From Pyropia yezoensis (lineage: Eukaryota > Rhodophyta > Bangiophyceae > Bangiales > Bangiaceae), in NCBI GenBank assembly GCA_009829735.1, contig CM020619.1:26057248-26121247 (forward strand): a stretch of DNA of 64,000 bases, read 5' to 3'. The translations under genes and the position numbers were made by a program. The notes beneath the pieces were generated by a model. That model was not told where the DNA came from. It worked only from the letters and a program-made list of their open reading frames with translations, and searched no databases. Of this stretch, positions 54,977 through 64,000 are shown piece by piece. Position 1 is the first letter of the stretch, and the number at the start of each line of letters is the position of its first letter.

Positions 54977-57900
54977 TTACAGGAGGCGTCGTCGCCTCAT
55001 GTAAGGCATGAGGAGCTGGCGGGGTATATTCGCCGCCTGTTCCCAGGTGGGTGAGTCGTATCCGACCCACATAACCTTGACGTACCAGGGTCCTGGTAGG
55101 TCCGGGTCGGTGTGTCCGACCACGCTCTCTACTTGGTATGGAATCCCATCCGGTCCCACTGGGTCATCTGACCGGTGGGTTGTAAGAGCTTCATGTAGCA
55201 ACCCAGCCGGTACCGGCTGAGGCTGTTCCGGCTTCGGAGCAGGTGTGACATCACTCACACTGATTCGTTGGATCTCCGTATCGGAGTGTAAGATAACAGA
55301 GTGGTCATCTCTGTGGAGAATTTGGCACGGTCCCTTGACCGGTTGCATGAGCTTATTGCCCCGGAACTTCTGGTGTCTGATATAGACCCAGTCACCTGTT
55401 ACCAGGGTAGCGTTGCGCACCCGTAGTCGGGCGTCGAAGTTCTTCTTGTATCGAAGTTGTGTTCTGTCAAGGGCACCCTTGAGCTTAGGAATCATCCACG
55501 ATAGCTTGGCCAACCAAGCTAGGTGGATGCGTTCGGCCGGTCGGCCTTTCGGTGTATCATACCGAGTGCATCTGCCTGGCGGCAGCGTCAGGTTACCGAC
55601 GCCTAAGGGCATGACCCACTCGAGCGGAGCGATGTTTGTGCTCCGATGTGGCCTGGAATTGTATGCCAGGGTGAGCACGGACAGAAGCCTGTCCCAAGTG
55701 TTCGTGTGCTCGGCCACGTAGCACTGTAGCATCTTGACGATGGTGCGGTTGAACCGCTCCACCTGCCCGTTGGTTTGCGGGTGGTAGTCGGATGCCCGAC
55801 GTGGTTCGATACCGAACATGCCCAGGACCTTAGTGCAGAATGCTGACGTAAGATTTGCTCCGTTGTCGGAGAGCAGTTTCTTCATGACTCCGTACGCACT
55901 GATCCAGTGGTCAACCACTGCGTTCATAATCGTGTATGCCGTATCATTCGGGATGGCTGCCGCTCGTGACAACTTGGTGAAGCGGTCAGACATGACCAGG
56001 ATGTACCTGTTCCCTTCTTCCGTTACCGGAAGTGGCCCGAGTATGTCGATAGCGACCTGCTCGTTGGGCCCATCAGGTGGGAACAGCTTCATGGCAGACG
56101 CCTGCCTATGTAGACTCATGCGGTTACGTGCACAGGGGTGGCATCCCCTTACGTGGTCGACCACGTCGACGGCCATTGCTGGCCAGTAGAAGAACCTTCG
56201 CATTGCTGCGAACATACGTGAACCCCCCGGGTGTCCGGCTGTAGGGTTCTGGTGTTCTCGTTCCATGACAGCTTGCCGTAAGGACACGGGAACCACGACT
56301 TGATGTCGTCCATCGGCGGGTGCCCGCCGGTATATGAGTCCGTCTTCATTCTCGGAGAAGATGCCGGCCGTACCGGCCAGGAGGTTGGCGCGATGGCGTC
56401 TACAGTCGTCGTCATTGGCTTGTGCCTCGCGGAAGTCCGCGAGAGTCAGTGGGCATGCTCGGTGTGCCATGGTATGGTCAACCATACCTTGGGTGGCGTT
56501 ACCCACCATGCAGACCGGTACCACCGGGATGTCTTCGTCCACCGGGCGGGTATCCCCGCTCGGGGTGTCGAGTCGAGACAATGCGTCTCCGAGATGGTGC
56601 GTTGACCCAGCCTTATACACGGTACGGTAGTCGTGCTCGGCCATCTTCAGCCTCCATCGGGCTAGCCTCCCGTGGCTATCGGAATCCTTGTCACCAAGGT
56701 TGAGGAGCCATCGTAGAGGTTCGTGGTCGGACCTCACGCTGAACCTAGAGCCCTCCAGGTATGGACGGAGCAGTTGCACTGCCCATATAACTCCGAGGCA
56801 TTTACGCTCGGTGGCACTATAGTTACGCTCAGCCGGGTTGAGTGTCCGGCTGAAGTACCCTACCGGACGTAGGTCCGGGATAACGTTATCGGTACCGATC
56901 AACGTCTCTCCCTGCAACAGGGTGCATCCCACTTGTGTATCACACGCATCGACATCGATGACGAAGGTCCCCGGTCAGTGCGGTAACGCAAGGACGGGTG
57001 GGCATAGTAGGGCTCGCTTCAGCGACTCGAATGCCTCCTCTTCGCTAGGTGAAGGGGGTTGAAGTACCTTGGGCAAGGTACTGCTCGTAAGAACCGTTAA
57101 CGGTTTAGCTATCCGAGCGAAGTCCTTGACGAACCGTCGGTATACATTGCACATTCCCAGGAAGCTCCTGAGCTGCGTCTGGGTGTTAGGGAACCGGGCA
57201 TCCCGGAGTGCCCGGGTATTGGCTTCTAGTACCCCTAGTTTACCAGGGGTGATCTGGTGGCCCAGATACTCGACCGTCTGTTGGAAGAAGGCGCACTTCT
57301 TCAGACGCAGGGTTACCCCGGCGTTCCGCAAGAGGGTGAGTACCTCGTCAACATGTTGCACATGGTCATCCATGTTACGCGAGAAGACGATGACGTCATC
57401 GAGGTACACTAGGCAGTTACGCCACTTCACCCCCGACAGTATAATGTCGATAGCCCGCTGGAAGGTAGCGGGGGCGTTGGAAAATCCGAAGGGCATCCTT
57501 AGGAACTCGTACACTCCACTGTGACAGACGAATGCCGTCTTGGGGATATCCTCGTCCGCCACCGGGATCTGCCAGTATCCGGCATTGCAGTCGATGGTGG
57601 TAAAAACCGTAGCTTCTCCCAGGGAGTCGATGCATTCATCCATCCTTGGTAAGGGGTATGAGTCCTTCTTGGTAACCAAGTTGAGGCGTCGATAGTCGAT
57701 GCAAAACTGAGGGGTTTGATCCTTCTTCGGTACGATAACGACTGGGGCACCCCATTCCGACATCGAAGGTCGTATCACCTTCGCTTCGCTCATCCTCTTC
57801 ACTTCTCCATCAACGATCTCTCGTTGCATAGGTCCCGCTCGGTGCGGTTGTGACCGGGCGGGGCGTGCGCCTGGTACCAGGTCAATACGATGTTGGGTTG

Positions 57901-59142
57901 CCCCAATGGTACCCAAGGTCCCGCCTGTCCACATGACGACATGCTTTCTTAGCATCCGTCGTACCCCTTCGGCTACCGAAGGGGGAAGGTGGTCGAGGTC
58001 AGCCTCGGCCAGGGCCTTCAATGCTTCTTGGTCCTTCGGCGGAATATCCGCCGGTAGTGATGGTCGACTAGGCTTCCCGTCATCGGGTTGCTGTCGCTCG
58101 GTGGTCTCGGCGACCGCCAGCACCTCAAGTGGTTCCACTTGACCTCCCTTGTCAGGGGTAAGGATATCTCCTTCGTAAAGCTCGGCAATCCCGAGGATAG
58201 TTCCCTTCGGGAGGGTGACTGCCTTACGGCGATAGTTCGCCATCACTAGGAGGGACGACCCTCCTGCTGGGAGGTCTATGCGACCGTTGGCCATGGTCAA
58301 CCCATGGCGGTTGTACGTCCGCAGGTTGGACTGGACTCTGCAGATGCCTGCGAGGTCACAGTTAACCGGAAGGACTGTCTCCGACAACGGCTCAAAGCGA
58401 GTTCGCTTGGCCAACCGAAGTGTCTTCGGCTCGACGCTTGCGTATACCTCAGCCACGTTAACGTGGCTCCCTTGCAGCGTCAGGTCCCTGACGATAGCCG
58501 TATGTCCGCGCTTCGTCCCGTCGGCTTCTTGAAGCTCGACGGTCCTCCGGCCTGGCCGGATTGCATCCACGTGAACGTTGATGAAGGTGCATCCCAGTAT
58601 GCAGGGCACCGATAGGGTTTCACACACCAGGAAGTCGACTTCCGTGGTGAGTTCCCCGATGGTAACCCGCAGCGACATCGCTGCGGTCGTGCGAATGAGG
58701 CGACCATTCGCGTCCTTGATGGTGGGTCCCCGAGTGACTCTGACCCGCGGAAGCCACTTGTCCGGGAGGGTATCCTTCCGGATAAGGTTGGGTCCAGCCC
58801 CTGTATCCAGTACAGGGTAGTACGATCGTGTCGACTGGGGGTCAACCCCTAGTGTAGCTGATACCTTGAAGTTCTCCAAGGTGAACAGTACGTGACCTAC
58901 ACCGATATCCGGTGTAGCTCGGGCATCCTGAACAGGGCCCTTGTCTGGTTCAACGTGACGGGGCATCCCGTCCTCTCCCCCCACCTTTGGTGGTTGGTCA
59001 TGATCCCCTGACGCCGTGTCGTCGGGGCCGGAAGGTGTACCCGGGGGTTGATGCGGCGCCGGCTCAACCGCGCTCTCCGTGGGGCTTTTCCCGCGGTACG
59101 CCGGGGTGGCTTGCTTGGGTTACCCCAGCGCCCCCCGGTCAT
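54977..59142 (-). pseudogene. Pol polyprotein of family A copy IV (one frameshift, one nonsense)
   Basis: ATG at 59142. A one-base loss near 59000-59003 shifts the frame before the protease. From 58984 the frame is open through protease and RT (YLDD 57406-57395) to TGA at 56975-56977, where sister copies read CGC or AGA in the HRRGTFVID stretch at the RT/RNase H boundary. From there it is open through RNase H, integrase and chromodomain to TAA 54977-54979. Catalytic motifs are otherwise complete. Confidence 0.9.
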
Positions 59143-59150
59143 CCTTCCTC

Positions 59151-61334
59151 TTACTCGTTTCCCGCCCTTGGTAGGGTGCTGTCCGCCGGGACATCCGGCT
59201 GAGGAGGTGCCTCCTCGACGGCCAGTACTCCACCTGGAGCTGGCTGCCTACCCGGTGCGGGTCCGGGTGCTCTGGCGGGATACCCCCCGGTGGATGCCTT
59301 GCGTTGCGCCGCTGCCCGCCGAGACTCTTCGGGGATGAGTGGGCAGGACGACACCCAGTGCTAAGAATCCCCACACAACATACATCCGGACGTACCGGTC
59401 CCCCCTTGAGTTCGCATCGGGGTAGCCCCGTAGTTGCGGTTGCCTCCCTCGGGCGCCCGAGGGCCTGCTCATTGGTAGGCCTTGGGTCTTTGGGTCAACC
59501 GGAACATGGACTCCCCCAACCGGTTGGGTCGGCCCGCAATCTGCGGAGGTGCCTCCGTGCGCACCGCCCATGTTGGCAAGGGTTGGTGAGGGTTACCCGT
59601 CACCGGGGAGTACCCCGTAGTCTGTACGTACGGGACGCGACGTCCCGCACCTTCGTTGACCTGGAACTGGGTTCCAGCCGGGGCGATGTACGCTACCGTA
59701 CCATGTTCATCAATCACCGGCGTCGCCGGTAGCAACAGGTGGCCCTGTTGGTCGACTAGAGGTTCATCCTCACCCGAAGGGGGATGTTCGGTCGCCACCA
59801 GTACTGGTGCGGCCTTACGCTCCACCTTCTCTTGCCTCGGTACCGGGGTAAGACTGGGCTTGTCTCCCTCACCCTTGGGCTTTGAGGCAAGAGCACACTC
59901 CGGGTGAAGCACCCGGTAGGCGTCCCCCAGGGACTTGCACATATGCATCAGTCGACTGAAGTTCGTCCGTGCCGTGTTGGCGCCCCGTGCGGATATCCGC
60001 ACGTAGTCGGGTACTCCTGCGAACAGGATGGCCCGTAGTTCCCCTTCTCCGAAGAGCTTCCCCAGCTCGTAGTCGAGCTCTTGAATCCGTCGTCCGAACA
60101 TCTCCTCATCCTCCCAGCTCTGGGCGGTGGCAGTGCGAAGGGCCCGATAGTGGTCCTCGCACTTGTCCTTACTGAGGTAACTGCTCAGCAGCTCCTTGAG
60201 AATCCCACGGTAATCCATGGGGGTAACCGCAACCCTCATTCCCGGCATCGGGGATGCCTGGCGAAGGATGCCTCGCACCCGTTCATCAACAAAGAACGGG
60301 AGGATCTCCAGTGCCAGCCCCTCGTTAACGAGCGCCTTGTCCGCGGCTGCCTTGAAGCTAGTCAAGAAGCCAATGACTGCCAACGGGCGTCCGTTCGGCC
60401 CCCCGCACATAGGGACTCCCTTCATAAGGGTCTGCATAGAGCGGATCGCCCGATGCGACGTATTACGCATCGATTCCGATACGGTGGTAGAGCGGTCCTC
60501 CAAACGATAACGTTCCGGAGTAAGAACCGACCGGAAGACCTCGTTGACGATCTCCGTGTCAGCGTCCTGGATATCCAGTCGCTTATCCAGTTGATGAGCA
60601 AACTCATCGGACTCCATCCGCTTCAGTAGGCTCGCAGTTACCTGCGCGGTCATAGCTTCCACCACTGAAGATGGTGCTTCAGGCGTCGGCACCTCGGGAA
60701 CCCGAGTAGCCTGGCCTCCTTCGTCGTGGGGGTACTGCGAGAGGGTACCCCCTCCCCCAATAACCGACTCTCCACCGGCGTAAGTATCCGCCGGGTCGTC
60801 TCCGCGGAGTCCGCTTCGGGTGCTCCGAGCGTATCGCTCCGTGTGACTCCGTTCAAACTCTGCCGACGAGTCGGATCCATACCCCGTTGTGTCCGGGGGT
60901 TGTCTAGGAGTAGAAACACCGGAGTTAACCCTGGAGGACTCCGAAAGTAGTCCGGCTGGTTCAAACCGTACCGGTGTGGGAGGAACACGACGGGGTCCCG
61001 TCGTGTGGCGTGTTGACATCAACACTGCCATTGCGTCCTCCGTCCGACCTTGACGAGCGTCGAGCCCGGAAAACCGGGCCTCGATGCGGGCCAATGATGC
61101 CATCAGGAAATCCCCTGGTGAAGGAGGCGGCGGCGTGAGGTCGGTCGACGACAGTTGAGGCGGGCCCCCGCCTCCTGCCGTCCGAGCCGTGCCAAACGTC
61201 GATCCGGCACCGGAAAGCATTGGCGTCTCAATGTTGTCGATCGGGTTCCCGATCCCGGTTCCCGTAGTCACCTCCGGACTCGGCGTCGACGCCGATCCGT
61301 CATCTTCAACGTTCCCCGTCTCTTGGGTAGACAT
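59151..61334 (-). pseudogene. Gag of family A copy IV (two nonsense codons near the zinc knuckle)
   Basis: ATG 61334, stop TAA 59151-59153, 727 codons. TGA at 59469-59471 (after RPKAYQ) and TAG near 59363 inside the knuckle (CGD-S-stop-HW) remove the RNA-binding C-terminus. The capsid-like part is intact. Confidence 0.85.
59157..59163 (-). promoter_or_regulatory. Predicted -1 frameshift heptamer GGGAAAC (copy IV)
   Basis: Third conserved occurrence of GCG GGA AAC GAG TAA at the gag end, with pol in the -1 frame. Confidence 0.75.
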
Positions 61335-61539
61335 AGTCACAATCAGTCAACCGATGTAACAATCACCACGAATAAGAGAGCGAGGGAGTAGATCGGGGAG
61401 AGTAACAGTAGATCACAGTCAGAGGTAAAAACTCAACACGATCGATCAGGTCGCAACACCACGAGTACAAGAAAAGGACCGGATCCCTATCCGTGTGCCA
61501 GGGCCGAAGACGGCGTCACCACCAGGGTGACGGAAACCC

Positions 61540-61558
61540 GTCCCCTGCTGGTCCACCA
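61540..61558 (-). promoter_or_regulatory. Primer-binding site, copy IV
   Basis: Minus strand TGGTGGACCAGCAGGGGAC, one base inside the 5' LTR. The leader 61335-61539 carries the same GTCACC...GGTGAC stem as the copy after the gap. Confidence 0.7.
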
Positions 61559-61559
61559 A

Positions 61560-61922
61560 TGTAGCACAATAGGAATCCGTCGCACGTCCACTCTCAGGGA
61601 ACACTCACCAAGGGGGATCGGCACCAACGTCACCGGGAGGCCAAGGTTGCTGTCCTTGGAGCGCAAGCCACGGGACCAAGATGGGAGCCCAAATGGGAGG
61701 GGTTTGTTGTTCTACCTTGGCCGGCGGTGGATTCGCCGCCGGCCCCCTCGTTATAAACCCTCGGAGACACTACTAACTACCCTCCACCCCAAGATGCAAG
61801 TCCCTCTGGTCATACGTAACTTATAGATACCGTGACCAGTACGGACTCTCAAATTGAAAGTTAAGGCTTATAAGTAGCCCCCCTAATATTAGGGTTACAA
61901 TACGGCCAACCATATTGCTACA
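61560..61922 (-). repeat. Family A LTR (5' LTR of copy IV)
   Basis: 363 bp; right edge of the nested element, followed by the duplication GTTGC and the resumed antisense ORF. Confidence 0.9.
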
Positions 61923-63299
61923 GTTGCCCCCGCGCAGCCGCGGGAGGTGGATTACCCTGCGGGTGCCCGCGGGGTGGCTGCTACCCAGACCCCTGTGGCC
62001 TTCGGGCAGCTCGTGCCTGGTACCAACCGGTATCCCGGTTTGGATTACTACCCGGGGGATCCCCCGTATCTGTGGCTGACGCCGCCCTTCCCGACCATGG
62101 GTGGCCTGAAGTCGGCGTCCAGCTGGCGTCGAAACCATGGTGTCATGGCGGACCCATTCCGCACGGATGTAACGTGCGCGTTGCAGACCGGTAACGGTCG
62201 TGCGCCCGTATACACTCTGTTGCGCCCGCCTGGGTGGCAAGAGGGGTGGGAGCTCGCCCCGGCTTTCCGGTTTGACACCGGTCCTTGCCTGCGATACTTC
62301 AGCAGTGTGCTGGCCGCTCGGCCCACGCATGTGCTGCAGGGTGTCTCCACCCTCGAGGTTACCCTCGGGCAGGTTTCTTCCTTCCTGTTGTCGGCCCGCC
62401 GACAGGGCCGGCTCTTCCATCTTCCGACGGGTGTCCGTCGGCACCTTGGGGAGCTAGGCGTTGACGCCATTGCTACTGGGACGGGGTTAACCCGTGAGCT
62501 GACTGCGCTCGTGGCGGTTCACGATGCCGTGAACTGGTCGGCGGTGGCAACCTTGCCGCCGTTCCGCGACGCGCAACCGGGAACGCTCCCGTTGCCTCGT
62601 CACTCGCTACGTATCCGCCGAGTTATCTCCGGTGAGGATAGATACCAGGGGTGGGCATCCACCGAGTCGGTACCAGGCCTGGGTATTCCCGTGGTTCTGC
62701 CCGACCCTCTCCAGGTGGGAACCCCCTGGTTCGGTAACCCGACTCCTATGGGGACGGGTCGCCGTCGCCGTGAGTGGGACTCCACTGGTGGAGGCCGCGA
62801 GACATATCGTCGTTGTGGGGAGTTCCACTGGGTTCCCGGTGGCATTCTGCCCAGGAGTCTGGTCATCCTTCACGGTTGTACCGTGCTCCTTACCAGCTAC
62901 CGCCGTGTCCGGCGGTGGCGGTGTCCACACCTCCGGCTGTAGCTCCGGTTCCTCCGGTGGCATCGCCGGCTCCGTCATGCCCGACGGGGGTCCTCGCTTG
63001 TGGTATGAGGGCGTTAACGCCCTTCACTCTCGTGAGTTCACGGAGGCGCCTCCGGTTAGCTGGGGGACATCCCCCCAGCTGCTGCGCTGGTGGGTACCGC
63101 GCGTTGCCTCGGTTGGGTGCTCAACCGCCTACAGATGGCTCTGGATGCTGTGGAGGCTGGTGACAGCACTCTGGTGCATCTTAGCGCTGAGGTAGCTCAG
63201 GCGCTCAACCGGCGTGAGATAGCCGACCGTTGGAGTACGGAAGTGTACGCGACGACGCGTGACTGGCCCCCTTCTGCTGGCGAGGGTAACCCCGTCTGA
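61923..63299 (+). pseudogene. Antisense accessory ORF type A2, 3' half (outer element), with frameshifts
   Basis: Nearly identical to 22702-24081. Compared with that copy, single bases are missing near 62840 (GGTGGCATT), 62972 (CTCCGTCATG) and 63062 (CTGGGGGACA), which break the frame after ...GEFHWVPGG. The stop is at 63297-63299. Confidence 0.8.
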
Positions 63300-63606
63300 T
63301 GGTTGTGGGAGTGAGAGTGAGGGACCCGGTGACCCTTATGGTGGCCGGGTATTAGTGAGCCTAAACTCATCCCCTTCGGGGGCATTGCTTGCCTCTGATT
63401 GTAGCCCTGGGGAGTGCCCCTTCTGGCTCAGTGGTGCCTTGCCTCCCGTCCAACTTCTTCCGGTTGGTTCACGCTTGGGGAGGTCATCCTCCCTCACTTT
63501 GTGTCTTGGCTTGGGGAGATCATCCTCCCGAGTAAGCCCCCTAGTTACTTCGATAATATCGGAGTTAGCCTCTACCTTTAAGTTAACTTATTAAGGTTCA
63601 GGTTTT

Positions 63607-63669
63607 ACTTAGTTACCTAAGCTTGGTTCGACTTAGAAACCTAAGTCTCATTTGACTTAGAAACCTAAG
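63607..63669. repeat. Three 24-bp palindromic units, outer element spacer
   Basis: Units start at 63607, 63631 and 63655, the three-unit version seen in copy II. Confidence 0.8.
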
Positions 63670-63695
63670 TCTGCCGTAACCATGTCACACCCTAC

Positions 63696-64000
63696 TTAGT
63701 AGGTATAAGCCTCACCCCCCAACAGCCGAAGTCGGTGTCGGTTGGGTTGTTGCAATAGGCGACGTCGCCTCATGTAAGGCATGAGGAGTTGGCGGGTATA
63801 TTTGCCGCCTGTTCCCAGGTGGGTGAGTCGTATCCGACCCACATAACCTTCACGTACCAGGGTCCTGGTAGGTCCGGGTCGGGGTGTCCGACCACGCTCT
63901 CTACTTGGTATGGAATACCATCCGGTCCCACGGGTCATCTGACCGGTGTGGTTGTAAGAGCTTCATGTAGCAACCCAGCCGGTACCGGCTGAGGCTGTTC
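63696..64000 (-). pseudogene. Pol C-terminal end of the outer element (truncated by the window)
   Basis: Chromodomain end and the extended tail (RRRRLLQQPNRHRLRLLGG) as in copy II. Frameshifts from single-base indels near 63793, 63930 and 63948 relative to 24571-24730 scramble the chromodomain. Confidence 0.75.

Larger units (their letters stand above)
41856..61922 (-). mobile_element. Middle family A element (copy IV), itself carrying a family B insertion
   Basis: 3' LTR split into 41856-41959 and 51312-51570, antisense ORF 52165-54534 (+), pol 59142-54977, gag 61334-59151, 5' LTR 61560-61922. The two LTRs differ at five of 363 positions, about 1.4%. Without the family B insert it is about 10.7 kb. 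Confidence 0.9.
39750..64000 (-). mobile_element. Outer family A element of a three-layer nest (runs off the window)
   Basis: Left (3') LTR at 39750-40112, polypurine tract, 5' half of antisense ORF A2 (40699-41855), then the nested element 41856-61922, then the 3' half of the same ORF (61923-63299), palindromic spacer and the end of pol (63696-64000). The left flank is TTCAG. Its 5' LTR and gag would lie beyond 64000. Confidence 0.85.

Noticed and set aside
1-64000. CRISPR arrays, bacterial operons or ribosome-binding sites
   Set aside because: Spliced transposase, LTR retrotransposons and chromodomains show eukaryotic DNA; the repeats present are not spacer-repeat arrays.

Overview
The window is eukaryotic, GC-rich, and made almost entirely of mobile DNA. 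No single-copy host gene can be named with confidence. The GC-rich composition, two short putative introns (about 90-94 bp) in a PIF/Harbinger transposase relic, and stacked chromodomain-bearing Ty3/gypsy elements would fit a GC-rich alga such as a bangiophyte red alga, but that assignment is inference and other GC-rich protists are possible.

Layout. 1-3000: degraded retroelement debris, including a tRNA-like SINE-type head and an integrase/chromodomain relic. 3000-5330: two GC-rich arrays of a related unit in opposite orientation. 5500-9151: a broken PIF/Harbinger pair, a transposase on + and a coiled-coil partner on -. 10212-33883: copies of Ty3/gypsy family A (363-bp LTRs, TGTAGCA...TGCTACA), interrupted by a 500-N gap at 20352-20851. 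33884-39749: GC-rich non-LTR DNA with a tandem array of about 143-157 bp period. 39750-64000: a three-layer nest. An outer family A element starts at 39750 and runs off the window. A second family A element (41856-61922, 5-bp duplication GTTGC) sits inside its antisense ORF. A family B element (41960-51306, 469-bp LTRs, 5-bp duplication GAGCG) sits inside the LTR of that second element.

How the genes work together. In both families the genomic strand is minus as printed: 5' LTR at the right, primer-binding site, gag, a frameshift heptamer, pol (protease, RT, RNase H, integrase, chromodomain), then a long extra ORF on the OPPOSITE strand, a polypurine tract, and the 3' LTR at the left. The antisense ORF (aORF) is 789 aa in family A, with an intact copy at 52165-54534, and 525 aa in family B (42769-44346). 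The two proteins share a weak collinear core, which suggests one old antisense-encoded accessory protein. Between the converging aORF and pol lie palindromic repeats. Each family is also peppered with its own short palindromic word: CAACTTG/CAAGTTG in B, GGTCAACC/GGTTGACC in A. An accessory protein plus family-specific dispersed motifs is the most interesting candidate system here.

Assembly caution. The sequence from 20852 to about 24800 is a near-identical copy of 60076-64000, including the same LTR insertion site. The N gap joins pieces of two different elements. The last 1.2 kb carries clustered single-base indels.
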